This document shows, piece by piece, positions 15,494 to 23,725 of a stretch of 28,233 nucleotides of DNA. The position numbers were made by a program, and so were the translations under genes. The stretch is from Bacteroidetes bacterium UBA4416 (GTDB taxonomy: Bacteria > Bacteroidota > Bacteroidia > B-17B0 > Aurantibacillaceae). A model generated the notes under the pieces. The model made no database searches. It was not told where the DNA came from and saw only the letters and a list, made by a program, of their open reading frames with translations. The first letter of the stretch is position 1. Every line of letters starts with the position of its first letter. Location of the stretch: NCBI GenBank assembly GCA_002390745.1, contig DGQK01000045.1:30924-59156 (forward strand), in the 5' to 3' direction.

Positions 15494-16891
15494 GTGGAAA
15501 AGCATTTAACTCACCCGATTTTTAAAGTCATAGCCGAATGTGCCGACCGGCTGAATGTAGAGGCCTATGTAATTGGCGGCTTCGTCCGTGATATTTTTTT
15601 AGGAAGGCCAAGCAAAGACATTGATGTGGTGACTGTGGGAAAAGGCATTGAGCTGGCCGAGCTGGTGTATAAAACCATCGGCGAAGACAAAGCACATCTG
15701 GCGGTGTTTAAAAATTTTGGAACCGCGCAGGTAAAGACCGACGATCTTGAAATCGAATTTGTTGGAGCCCGCAAGGAATCCTACGACCGCAATTCCCGGA
15801 AGCCCATTGTAGAGAACGGCACCCTGAAAGACGACCAGAACCGCCGCGATTTTACCATGAATGCTTTGGCCATCGGCTTAAACAAAGCCGGCTTCGGCAA
15901 ACTGCTCGATCCCTTCGGCGGCCTGAAGGACATGGAAAACCGTACCATCCGCACCCCGCTCGACCCGGAGATCACCTATAGCGACGATCCCCTTCGCATG
16001 ATGCGGGCTATCCGTTTTGCGACACAGCTTCATTTTACCATTGAGGCAGAATCGCTGGAAGCAATCTCAAAAACAAAATCGCGCATCAGCATCATTTCCA
16101 AAGAGCGCATTGCCGATGAGCTCAACAAAATCATCCTCTCCCCTGTTCCATCCATAGGCTTCAGGCTGCTTTCGGATACGGGTTTATTGCAGCTCATTTT
16201 CCCCGAAATGATGAAGCTGCATGGCGTGGAAACCGTCAATGGCAAGTCGCATAAAGATAATTTTTACCATACACTCGAAGTGCTCGATAACGTCGCCAGG
16301 AAAAGCAACGACCTGTGGCTCCGCTGGGCAGCCATTCTGCACGATATCGCCAAGCCCCCTACCAAGCGCTTCGAACCCGAGCATGGCTGGACCTTTCACG
16401 GGCATGAAGTAAAAGGCGCGAAGATGGTCCCGAAAATATTTGAAAACCTTCGCCTGCCATTGAACGACCGTATGAAGTACGTTCAAAAGCTGGTGCTCCT
16501 GCATCTAAGGCCTATTGTACTTGCAAAAACCGAGATCACCGACAGCGCGGTGCGGCGTGTGCTGTTTGAAGCCGGCGACGACATCGATGACCTGATGACC
16601 TTATGCGAAGCCGACATCACCACCAAAAACCCGAACAAGGTTAAGCGTTACCTTCACAATTTTGGGCTGGTGCGCGAAAAGCTGATCGAACTGGAGGAGA
16701 AGGATAAGATCCGGAACTGGCAGCCACCCGTCAGCGGAGAAGAGATCATGTCCATCTTTCAGCTCCCTCCCTGCAAGCGCGTTGGCGATCTTAAGAATGC
16801 CCTCAAAGATGCCATCCTCGACGGTATTATTCCGAACGAACGGGAAGCAGCCCTGGAATTTTTGCACGAAAAAGCCAAAGAAATTGTTTAA
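15494..16891 (+). CDS. CCA-adding-type tRNA nucleotidyltransferase with HD domain
   Basis: A 465-residue class II nucleotidyltransferase of the CCA-adding/poly(A) polymerase family. The head domain shows GGFVRD (28-33), the metal-binding pair DID (42-44), the DLEIEFVGAR strand with the third carboxylate (84-93), RRDFTMNA (117-124) and DDPLRMMRAIRFA (164-176). A helical body follows, then an HD domain with LHDIAKP (HD at 283-284). Known members add or repair the 3' CCA of tRNA; in Bacteroidota this HD form is usually the only such enzyme. The start is GTG at 15494, because no ATG lies before the conserved head. An ABC ATPase gene begins 30 bases downstream, probably in the same transcript. Confidence 0.93.
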   Translation: MEKHLTHPIFKVIAECADRLNVEAYVIGGFVRDIFLGRPSKDIDVVTVGKGIELAELVYKTIGEDKAHLAVFKNFGTAQVKTDDLEIEFVGARKESYDRNSRKPIVENGTLKDDQNRRDFTMNALAIGLNKAGFGKLLDPFGGLKDMENRTIRTPLDPEITYSDDPLRMMRAIRFATQLHFTIEAESLEAISKTKSRISIISKERIADELNKIILSPVPSIGFRLLSDTGLLQLIFPEMMKLHGVETVNGKSHKDNFYHTLEVLDNVARKSNDLWLRWAAILHDIAKPPTKRFEPEHGWTFHGHEVKGAKMVPKIFENLRLPLNDRMKYVQKLVLLHLRPIVLAKTEITDSAVRRVLFEAGDDIDDLMTLCEADITTKNPNKVKRYLHNFGLVREKLIELEEKDKIRNWQPPVSGEEIMSIFQLPPCKRVGDLKNALKDAILDGIIPNEREAALEFLHEKAKEIV

Positions 16892-16921
16892 ATTTATCGG
16901 ACCACATTTAACTGCCTGAGC

Positions 16922-18097
16922 ATGGCCGCGAGTTTACACGAAGAATTGAATACCCTGGCCGAACAGGGTGATTACAGCCAGCTGTCACGCAAGCTGCTCG
17001 ACCTTTCTGTAGAATACCCCTTAGGCTCTGCCACCGAGCAGCAGATCTATGATTTCAGAAAATCCTACCTCTATGCCACCGAAGCCTCCAAAGAGAGCCT
17101 CGGACACACTGCGGGTATACTGGTGCAGGCTGTAAAAGACATTCCGTTTTCGTACAACCAGGCTACAGAGGAACCCCTGGTATGCGATGCCCGGAACATC
17201 AGCAAGCGCTTTTACAGCGGGCGCGTGCCATTTGCGTTGCAGGCGCTCGATGTGCAGTTAAAATTCGGAGAGATCACGGGCATTGTCGGAGAGAACGGCA
17301 ACGGCAAAACGACCCTGCTGAGAATTCTGGCAGGAGAGCTGGCGAGCGATACAGGGCATATCTCCTATCCTGCTTTAAAAGCGGATGATGCCAACTGGTA
17401 CGATGTAAAATCGCAGTTTGTCTTCATTCCGCAGCGCATTCCACGCTGGTATGGCAGCCTGCTCGACAACCTGCGCTTTTTTGCCAGCATCCATGGCATC
17501 CGGGATGTGGAGAATAACAAACAGGTCGAATACATTTTATTCCGTTTGGGCCTCGATAAATTCCGCGACCTGAAATGGAACGAACTGTCGAGTGGGTACC
17601 GCCTGCGCTTCGAACTTGCGAAAACCATCATGCGCCGGCCGAAGCTGATCCTGCTCGACGAGCCGCTGGCAAACCTCGACATCAATGCGCAACAGCTGTT
17701 TTTACAGGACCTGACCTTTTTTGCCCGTTCCGCCAAACATCCCTTAAGCATTGTCCTGAGCTCGCAGCAGCTGCATGAAGTGGAAAGCATTTCCAACAAC
17801 ATTATTTTCATCAAGCAGGGCGAAACCATTTATAACGGCAACCAAACCTCTTTCGCCAACGAGCGCGTCACCAATACGTTTGAAGTATCCGGCACTTTCA
17901 ACCGCGAGCAGCTTCAGCTGATCTTCGCCGCTCATTCCATCAAAATTGAAGATGCCGGAACAACAACCGTGGTGACGGTGAACAAAGAGATCAGCAACGA
18001 CATCTTCCTGCAAACCCTGTTGTCCAACAAAATCAGCGTTAGCTATTTCCGCGACATCAGTACCTCTACACGAAAATTGTTCCATAAGGATATTTGA
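16922..18097 (+). CDS. Orphan ABC transporter ATPase with N-terminal extension
   Basis: A 391-residue protein. The first roughly 85 residues are a helical segment of unknown function. An ABC ATPase follows with Walker A GENGNGKT (123-130), Q-loop Gln171 (FIPQRIP), signature LSSGY (222-226) and Walker B LILLDEP (242-248). The H-loop position reads SSQQLHEVE, so the usual His is Gln282. This may lower hydrolysis or alter coupling. Residues about 310-391 form an accessory domain. No permease gene is adjacent, so its membrane partner must lie elsewhere or it has a non-transport role. It starts 30 bases after the tRNA nucleotidyltransferase gene, likely in one operon. Confidence 0.85.
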   Translation: MAASLHEELNTLAEQGDYSQLSRKLLDLSVEYPLGSATEQQIYDFRKSYLYATEASKESLGHTAGILVQAVKDIPFSYNQATEEPLVCDARNISKRFYSGRVPFALQALDVQLKFGEITGIVGENGNGKTTLLRILAGELASDTGHISYPALKADDANWYDVKSQFVFIPQRIPRWYGSLLDNLRFFASIHGIRDVENNKQVEYILFRLGLDKFRDLKWNELSSGYRLRFELAKTIMRRPKLILLDEPLANLDINAQQLFLQDLTFFARSAKHPLSIVLSSQQLHEVESISNNIIFIKQGETIYNGNQTSFANERVTNTFEVSGTFNREQLQLIFAAHSIKIEDAGTTTVVTVNKEISNDIFLQTLLSNKISVSYFRDISTSTRKLFHKDI

Positions 18098-18203
18098 TGA
18101 AAAGGTGGCTTCGGGAGCCTCAGCCACCATTGTAAACTATCAGCTCATGTGGTACTTTTATGTTGACTGAGCGTATTAGAAGTCAACTTCTGCTTAACCA
18201 TCA

Positions 18204-18478
18204 TCACTCTTTTTTCAACTCATTAAGCCACCAAAGCGTTTCTTCCGATTGCGCAGGATCTGCCTGAAGAAAAATGTCTTTCGCTAAATCAATCAGCGAA
18301 GAATCCTTTTCTGCCGCTGTTGGTGTTGTCACCAACAGCAACCGCAATCCTTGTTGGTGAGAACACCAACAAGGGCAAAACTTTTCTCCTCAGGATCAAC
18401 GGAAGCCTTAGCCAAAAGGCCGATCCGATTGACGAAGGCAATGGCCTTCTTCTCTAGTTTGCTCCTGAATATATTCAT
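18204..18478 (-). pseudogene. Small gene after the cation transporter, apparently frameshifted
   Basis: The ATG at 18478 overlaps the stop of the cation-transporter gene as ATGA, a typical coupled start. The frame reads MNIFRSKLEKKAIAFVNRIG and continues to VGVLTNKDCGCCW, stopping at 18329 after 49 codons. In the -1 frame the same strand goes on as LLLVTTPTAAEKDSSLIDLA to SEETLWWLNELKKE and stops at 18204. Together they look like one acidic soluble protein of about 90 residues broken in the middle. The break falls exactly where two near-identical perfect hairpins sit. No slippery heptamer was seen, so an indel is more likely than programmed frameshifting. Family not recognised. Confidence 0.5.
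18316..18374. repeat. Twin perfect inverted repeats sharing one core
   Basis: Two adjacent hairpins share the arm TGTTGGTG / CACCAACA. One is an 11-bp stem with a 4-base loop (18349-18374); the other a 10-bp stem with a 4-base loop (18316-18339). They lie inside the small gene behind the cation transporter and coincide with its frame change. No T-run follows, so they are not ordinary terminators. Confidence 0.8.
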
Positions 18479-19464
18479 GAACCGGCCGTATGCTTCCTGT
18501 CAGGTAAAACATTGGTCATGTCCCATTCCAGCTTTTTGATAAAAGCATGCTGCCTCACCTTACAATCGTGCATCACACACACGGGGCAGGACGTCGGCAA
18601 ACAAGGATCGGAGTGAATAAAAAATTCGATCTCGTGGTTAAATTCCTGCGTGGCCAGTTTATCTACAGCATCTACTTCGGTATGCGCTTCTTCCAGCGTA
18701 AAGTACCAGGGCAGCGTCATATGGCAATCCACATGCACTACCGAACCGTACTTTAGCACACGCAGGTTATGGATATCGATCCAGCTCTCTTTGCGCTTGC
18801 TGTTCAGCACCTGGATCAGGTGTTCGATCTTTCCGTAATCGGCTTTATCCAGCAGGTTGAAGACGGATTCCCTGACCAATTGAAAACCTGTATATGCTAT
18901 CAGCATCCCCAGGGCAATGGTAATGACATAATCTATCCAGAAAAGGTGTGTAAAATAAATGATCACCAAGCCGATCACCAGGCCTATGCTGCTCCAGGTA
19001 TCGGTGAGCAAATGACGGCCATCGGCGATCATGGTGGAAGAGTTCAATTGGGTCCCTTTTTTAATAAGCAACCTTGCCATGATGTAATTGACCGCCCCCG
19101 AAAAAACCGAGATCATAAGCCCGATATCGATGTTGGAGAGCGCATGAGGGTTGAAAAAAGCCAGAATGCCTTTCACAAACATCGCGACACCCGCCAGTGT
19201 GATCATTCCGCCTTCCGCGCCCGTCGATAAGAACTCGATCTTTCCATGACCGTAGGGATGATCCTCGTCCTTTGGCCTGGCGGCGTAGTACAAGCTGTAT
19301 AAGGCAAAGGAGCCTGCCAGCACATTCACGATCGATTCGATAGCATCCGTTAGAATAGCACTCGAAGAGGTTAAAAAATAAGCCAGGAACTTAAGAAGCA
19401 TTAATATAAAGCCAATGATCAAAACGATTTTCATGGTTTTTATTTTAGTACTGTCCTGATTCAT
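18475..19464 (-). CDS. Cation diffusion facilitator (CDF) family transporter
   Basis: A 329-residue inner-membrane protein with about six membrane segments and a cytoplasmic C-terminal domain. The ATG at 19464 is preferred to a GTG 19 codons upstream because it starts just before the first membrane segment. TM5 carries the metal motif HLLTD (HxxxD). TM2 reads TDAIESIVN where zinc transporters usually have DAxHSxxD, so His and Asp are replaced by Glu and Asn; metal choice may differ. A loop contains HPYGHG. The C-terminal tail is Cys-rich (DPCLPTSCPVCVMHDC), a likely metal-binding site. CDF proteins export Zn, Co, Fe, Mn or similar ions by proton exchange. The stop overlaps the ATG of the next small gene. 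Confidence 0.9.
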   Translation of the reverse strand: MNQDSTKIKTMKIVLIIGFILMLLKFLAYFLTSSSAILTDAIESIVNVLAGSFALYSLYYAARPKDEDHPYGHGKIEFLSTGAEGGMITLAGVAMFVKGILAFFNPHALSNIDIGLMISVFSGAVNYIMARLLIKKGTQLNSSTMIADGRHLLTDTWSSIGLVIGLVIIYFTHLFWIDYVITIALGMLIAYTGFQLVRESVFNLLDKADYGKIEHLIQVLNSKRKESWIDIHNLRVLKYGSVVHVDCHMTLPWYFTLEEAHTEVDAVDKLATQEFNHEIEFFIHSDPCLPTSCPVCVMHDCKVRQHAFIKKLEWDMTNVLPDRKHTAGS

Positions 19465-19679
19465 AGCGCCTGTTTCGAAAAATGTGAGGGCATGAAGGTA
19501 TAAAATTTGAGCCACAATCACCTGTTGCTTTTTATCCGCATGGCGGGTTATTTTTTTGGGAATATTTGTTAAAAAAGTCTTTTTTCCTTAACAGGTCGAA
19601 CCATTAATACTGTTTGTCGTATAAGAAAACCGAGGAACAGCTTTTGATCCTTCTGTTTAAACCTTTAAACACCGAAGCT

Positions 19680-20510
19680 ATGAAAAAAGTACTCATCCCC
19701 TACGATTTTACAGAAACTTCGCAAAGTGCCCTCAACTATGGCATTGAGATTGCCCAATACCTGTCGGCCAACCTGGTGTTGCTGCACATCAGCCAGCTGC
19801 CGGTACTGAGCTCTGAATTCGGGCTTAGCGGCTATTCCATTACCGAGTTATTCAACGACCATAAAAGTGCGCTTCAGAAAATTGCAGAAGACATCAGGCT
19901 GAGAGAGGCCCTGATACCTGAGATCGAATACCATTGCGAAATAGGAAACGCCGCAGAAGTTATCATTGAATTCAGCAAAGCTCATGAGATCGATCTCGTT
20001 ATTTCAGGAATCGGCGGACACGGCAGTGCTTTTATGAAAAACATGGTAGGCAGTACCTCTGTGGCTGTAGCCCGGCACATCGACAATCCCCTGATCATCG
20101 TACCGCCGAACACGAGCTATAAAAAAATTCAGAATATTGCCTATGCCTGCGACTACGACAAACACCTTCTCGACAGCTCTTCCCTCATCAAGGTGAAATA
20201 CATCAACACCCTCTTTGATGCGACGCTCCACATCCTGCATGTGATCCCGGAAAACCACGAGCTCAACGCCAGGGAATCCCTTATTGATAATTATGTGGAG
20301 CAGAACCTCGAAAGCGTTTGCCATAAAACATACATCATTGCCGAAAATACGGTTGCCGACGGCTTGCTGAATTTCATCAGCCATCACGAGATCGACATGG
20401 TGATTGTGGAGCCCAAGAAACATTCTATTCTTCACAACCTGTTCACGTTCAGCACCACCAATGCCATGGCATTTTACAGCCCGGTACCGGTATTGACGAT
20501 CCATGGGTAG
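19680..20510 (+). CDS. Universal stress protein (tandem UspA domains)
   Basis: A 276-residue cytoplasmic protein starting with the classic MKKVLIPYDFTETSQSALNY; the frame extends upstream, but this ATG fits the family. Domain 1 (about 1-142) keeps a nucleotide-loop-like GGHGSAFMKNMVGSTSVAV and NPLIIVPP. Domain 2 (about 148-276) has ILHVIPENHE and IDMVIVEPKKHSI but lacks the Gly-rich loop, so it probably does not bind ATP. Tandem Usp proteins of this size are common in Bacteroidota and respond to stress, often low oxygen. It is divergent from the cation transporter and appears to be transcribed alone. Confidence 0.9.
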   Translation: MKKVLIPYDFTETSQSALNYGIEIAQYLSANLVLLHISQLPVLSSEFGLSGYSITELFNDHKSALQKIAEDIRLREALIPEIEYHCEIGNAAEVIIEFSKAHEIDLVISGIGGHGSAFMKNMVGSTSVAVARHIDNPLIIVPPNTSYKKIQNIAYACDYDKHLLDSSSLIKVKYINTLFDATLHILHVIPENHELNARESLIDNYVEQNLESVCHKTYIIAENTVADGLLNFISHHEIDMVIVEPKKHSILHNLFTFSTTNAMAFYSPVPVLTIHG

Positions 20511-20604
20511 GAAAAAAGCAATTGCAGAGATCACAGAATGTTTTCGAAAAAAAACAAGAATTTACTTCTGCCGGTTCGTAAGTTACATCAGGCCATTTCT
20601 TTTA

Positions 20605-21246
20605 TTATGGATTAAGAACCGGGGTGCAGATTTTTCCCTTCCAGCTAACGTGTTTTCCGCTGAAACGATCCTTTTCAAACTCTATATCAAACTCCGCTCT
20701 AAGTGTATCCTGATTCCAGGCACTACGGTCTATGCGGATAAAGCCATTCTTACCTTTATATGTTTGTCTGTTTCCATCGACAATGCTCTGAAGCTTTAGC
20801 TCTGCCGTGCAATGGTTGCCGGTTATAGAAAGGTGCAGGCTGCAATGCGTAGCGGCATTGCAAAGGCTGTAGCAAACAATGGTATCGTGTTGCCGGCGGG
20901 CCACAAGATAATCCGCACCGGCATATTCATCGCATTGGGCTTCGCCTTGAAGGGAATGAAAGTGGTGCGTGGTATCCACCAGGGCATAAAAGGCAGAAAG
21001 GGAATCTCTGTAAATCCTTCCGGTGCTGTCTTTCATCGCATCCGCTCTTTCCGGGCAGAAGCCATCGCAGCTAAGTTGTCCGTGCCCGTTTTTATAAACA
21101 CCTTCCGGATAATCCCATAGCCTGGCAAACGTGTAATCGCCCTTCAGCTCCTCAACCCATTCCACCGGCAGACGGCCGGCAAGATCTTTCGGCTTATGGC
21201 AGGCAAAAAGAAGTACCAGGCATGCTGCGATTCCTACAATCCTCAT
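20605..21246 (-). CDS. Lipoprotein of unknown function
   Basis: A 213-residue protein with a lipoprotein signal peptide (MRIVGIAACLVLLFAC, lipobox LFAC, Cys16). The mature part is Cys-rich (QLSCDGFCPERAD, CYSLCNAATHC) and ends in a beta-rich segment with 'GFIRIDRSAWNQDTLRAEFD'. I recognise no family. Its ATG lies 1 base after the stop of the BtuF-like gene (TGATATG), so the two are surely co-transcribed and probably translationally coupled. It may be an envelope partner of that binding protein, an inference from context. Confidence 0.78.
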   Translation of the reverse strand: MRIVGIAACLVLLFACHKPKDLAGRLPVEWVEELKGDYTFARLWDYPEGVYKNGHGQLSCDGFCPERADAMKDSTGRIYRDSLSAFYALVDTTHHFHSLQGEAQCDEYAGADYLVARRQHDTIVCYSLCNAATHCSLHLSITGNHCTAELKLQSIVDGNRQTYKGKNGFIRIDRSAWNQDTLRAEFDIEFEKDRFSGKHVSWKGKICTPVLNP

Positions 21247-21247
21247 A

Positions 21248-22024
21248 TCAAGCCAGTTGCTTAATTAATTCATGAAAATAAGCCACGCTCCTGAGCAGGC
21301 GGCTTCCATACCAGCTGAACAATTCGCCATCCACCAATACGACTTTTGTACCTGGAAGCTGTTGCTGTAATTCGTCAGCATGCATTGGTTTGAAAGGAAA
21401 AGGCTCCGACGACAAAAAAATGAGTTCAGGATCCAAGGCCTTGATCTCTTCGATGCTGAGCTGCGGATACCTCGAGTCTTCCGCGACAATCACATTCTTC
21501 AAACCGGTCTTTTCCAGCATGTTCCCGATAAAGGTCCCCCTACCCGCTGCCATGTATGGCTTCCAGATCAGGTAGAGCACGCGCTTTTCCAGGAAAGGCA
21601 ATGCGCTGAAAGACGAGCGGATCTTTCCGGCCATACGCTCCGCTTCTTCTTTGGTATCCGTGAGCTCACCAATAGCGGTAATCGTGGTCAATGCATCTTC
21701 CAGGTCGTAGATATCGCTCATCCATACCTTGAATTCTTTTTGCAGGACTTCTATCTGCGAGCGCTCGTTCTCTTCCTTGTTCCCGATAATGAGATCAGGC
21801 TTCAGGGCTCTGATTTTCGCAATATTCAGAGTTTTCGTACCACCCACACGCGGAATGCTTTCATACATATCACGGGGATGAATACAGAATTTGGTAATAC
21901 CTGCCAAACGGTCCTTTAACCCAAGATCCCACAGCAGCTCCGATTGAGAGGGTACCAGGGAAATAATCCGCTGCGGAGGGCTTTGCAGTTCAATGGTGTG
22001 TAGGAGATGATCCGTAAAAAGCAT
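21248..22024 (-). CDS. BtuF/TroA-like helical-backbone metal-chelate receptor without signal peptide
   Basis: A 258-residue protein of the periplasmic-binding family used for cobalamin and ferric siderophores. It shows RIISLVPSQSELLWDLGL (19-36), 'RVGGTKTLNIAKIRALKPDLII' in outline (about 59-80), 'WKPYMAAGRGTFIGNMLEKTGL' in outline (about 154-175) and LDPELIFLSSEPF (about 197-209). The N-terminus MLFTDHLLHTIELQSPPQ has no hydrophobic signal, so the protein may be cytoplasmic unless the start is wrong. The ATG at 22024 fits family alignments in memory and there is no upstream room, because EamA starts 40 bases away on the other strand. No ABC permease or ATPase is adjacent. The lipoprotein gene follows after 1 base. 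Confidence 0.85.
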   Translation of the reverse strand: MLFTDHLLHTIELQSPPQRIISLVPSQSELLWDLGLKDRLAGITKFCIHPRDMYESIPRVGGTKTLNIAKIRALKPDLIIGNKEENERSQIEVLQKEFKVWMSDIYDLEDALTTITAIGELTDTKEEAERMAGKIRSSFSALPFLEKRVLYLIWKPYMAAGRGTFIGNMLEKTGLKNVIVAEDSRYPQLSIEEIKALDPELIFLSSEPFPFKPMHADELQQQLPGTKVVLVDGELFSWYGSRLLRSVAYFHELIKQLA

Positions 22025-22047
22025 GCGCTAATTTCAGAATAATACCG

Positions 22048-22055
22048 CATATTTG
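22048..22055 (+). promoter_or_regulatory. Possible -7 box of the EamA transporter gene
   Basis: CATATTTG matches TAnnTTTG in seven of eight positions and ends 9 bases before the ATG at 22065, implying a very short leader. No clear -33 box was found. Confidence 0.35.
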
Positions 22056-22064
22056 CTACGCTTT

Positions 22065-22970
22065 ATGAATTCTGCCTTAAGAGCCCATATTTTCCTGTTT
22101 GCGGCACAGGTTATTTATGCCTTAAATTATTCCATTGCCAAGGACCTGATGCCAACCTACATCAGTCCGCTTGGACTGGTTACCATCCGCATCGGTGGCG
22201 CCTGTATCCTGTTCTGGCTCTTATCCCTGTTTATGGAACCGGAGAAAGTGGAGAGGGCCGATCTTAAGAAACTGGCTCTGCTGGCGCTCTTCGGCGTGTG
22301 CATCAACCAGATTTTTTTCATCTGGGGCCTGAGCCTCTCCTCGCCCATCAACTCTGCCATCATTATGGTGAGCAACCCCATTGCAGTGATGCTGTTCACC
22401 TTCTTTGTAATGAAAGAAAAGATCACCGTAGCCAAAGCAACCGGCATCGGCCTGGGGGCCATTGGCGCCCTGACCTTACTGCTTTTCAAGGCAAACGGCA
22501 GTTTTTCCATCGGCAGCGACACCATCCTGGGCGACCTGATGACCCTTGTCAACTCCCTGTCATGGGCTGTGTTTGTAGTGATGGCAAAACCTTACATGCA
22601 AAAATACCAAACCACTACGGTGATGAAATGGGTCTTCCTGTTTGGCGTTCTTTACCTGTTTCCCTGGTCTACACCTGAACTGTTTAAAACAGACTGGCTG
22701 CATTTGCCGGCACATGCTGTTGTGGCCATGGTGTTTGTGGTTGTGGCCACCACTTTCCTGGCCTATCTGCTGAACATGTATGCCCTCAAAACATTAAGCT
22801 CATCGGTTGTGAGTATGTACATCTACCTGCAGCCTTTCCTGGCGACGCTGATTGCTATTGCCTGGGGCAAAGATACACTCAGCCCGGTCAAGATCATATC
22901 CGCAGCCTTCATCATCAGCGGGGTTTACCTGGCCGGGAAAAAGCAGAACGCTCAACCTGCCAAAGACTAA
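22065..22970 (+). CDS. EamA/DMT-family transporter
   Basis: A 301-residue inner-membrane protein with about ten hydrophobic segments in two EamA repeats. Repeat 1 includes QVIYALNYSIAKDLMP, 'RIGGACILFWLLSL' and INSAIIMVSNPIAVMLF. Repeat 2 includes LGDLMTLVNSLSWAVFVVMA, 'TFLAYLLNMYALKTLSSS' and YIYLQPFLATLIAIAWGKD. DMT transporters of this type export amino acids, metabolites or drugs; the substrate cannot be told from sequence. The ATG at 22065 is preferred to a TTG four codons upstream, which lies inside the promoter-like box. It is divergent from the BtuF-like gene. Confidence 0.9.
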   Translation: MNSALRAHIFLFAAQVIYALNYSIAKDLMPTYISPLGLVTIRIGGACILFWLLSLFMEPEKVERADLKKLALLALFGVCINQIFFIWGLSLSSPINSAIIMVSNPIAVMLFTFFVMKEKITVAKATGIGLGAIGALTLLLFKANGSFSIGSDTILGDLMTLVNSLSWAVFVVMAKPYMQKYQTTTVMKWVFLFGVLYLFPWSTPELFKTDWLHLPAHAVVAMVFVVVATTFLAYLLNMYALKTLSSSVVSMYIYLQPFLATLIAIAWGKDTLSPVKIISAAFIISGVYLAGKKQNAQPAKD

Positions 22971-23009
22971 ATTTTCCTAAAAGCGGTCCGGCGCAACCTA
23001 AATTTATAG

Positions 23010-23017
23010 TATATTTA
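23010..23017 (+). promoter_or_regulatory. Possible -7 box of the uracil phosphoribosyltransferase gene
   Basis: TATATTTA matches TAnnTTTG at seven of eight positions and lies 34 bases upstream of the ATG. The spacing is reasonable for a short leader. A -33 element is not obvious. Confidence 0.35.
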
Positions 23018-23051
23018 GAACATCAATAACAAGACAATTCCGGCTAAAACT

Positions 23052-23702
23052 ATGGTTCGCATCCTATCCCAACAACATTCCATCTTCAACCAATTCATCG
23101 CTGAATTGCGCGATATATCAATCCAGAACGATAGCATGCGCTTCCGGAAAAACCTGGAGCGCATCGGCGAGATCATCAGTTATGAGATCTCCAAAACCAT
23201 GGAATATGAAACCCGTGAAACCACCACGCCACTTGGTATTGCGCAAACCAGCCATCTGAAGGCCCAACCTGTGATCGCTACGATCCTGCGTGCCGGACTG
23301 CCCATGCACCTGGGAGTGCTTAACTATTTTGACAGGGCTGATAATGCATTCATCTCTGCTTACAGAAGACATCACAAAGACAATACCTTCGATATTCACG
23401 TAGAATATGTGTCGAGCCCGAGCATCGAGGATAAAGTGCTGATCATGTGCGACCCTATGATTGCCACCGGCTCGTCCATTGTGCTGGCCTACAAAGCCAT
23501 CCTGGCGAAAGGAATGCCAAAACATGTGCACATTGTTTCTGCCATCAGCAGCAAACAGGGCGTGGAATATGTCATGGCCAACATGCCTACACAGAATTTC
23601 ACGATCTGGTGCGGTGCAGTGGACGAAGAGCTGACGGCGCATTCTTATATTGTTCCGGGGCTTGGCGATGCCGGTGATCTTGCTTTCGGAGAAAAAATAT
23701 AA
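23052..23702 (+). CDS. upp: Uracil phosphoribosyltransferase
   Basis: A 216-residue cytoplasmic enzyme that makes UMP from uracil and PRPP in pyrimidine salvage. It shows the flexible-hood segment YETRETTTPLGIAQT (52-66), ILRAGLPMHLGVL (78-90), the PRPP loop VLIMCDPMIATGSSI (129-143), and the uracil-binding C-terminus YIVPGLGDAGDLAFG (about 198-212). Length fits the family. The small membrane-protein gene starts 23 bases downstream and is probably co-transcribed. Nothing unusual was seen. Confidence 0.94.
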   Translation: MVRILSQQHSIFNQFIAELRDISIQNDSMRFRKNLERIGEIISYEISKTMEYETRETTTPLGIAQTSHLKAQPVIATILRAGLPMHLGVLNYFDRADNAFISAYRRHHKDNTFDIHVEYVSSPSIEDKVLIMCDPMIATGSSIVLAYKAILAKGMPKHVHIVSAISSKQGVEYVMANMPTQNFTIWCGAVDEELTAHSYIVPGLGDAGDLAFGEKI

Positions 23703-23725
23703 CACACGTATTCAGACTCCTCTTC

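Noticed and set aside
18316..18374. Twin hairpins as a bidirectional terminator for the convergent ABC ATPase and cation-transporter genes
   Set aside because: No T-run follows on either strand, and the hairpins lie inside an open frame that is coupled to the transporter gene.
21380..21919. A 179-codon plus-strand frame
   Set aside because: Antisense to the BtuF-like gene, which has clear family motifs; no domain in the antisense product.
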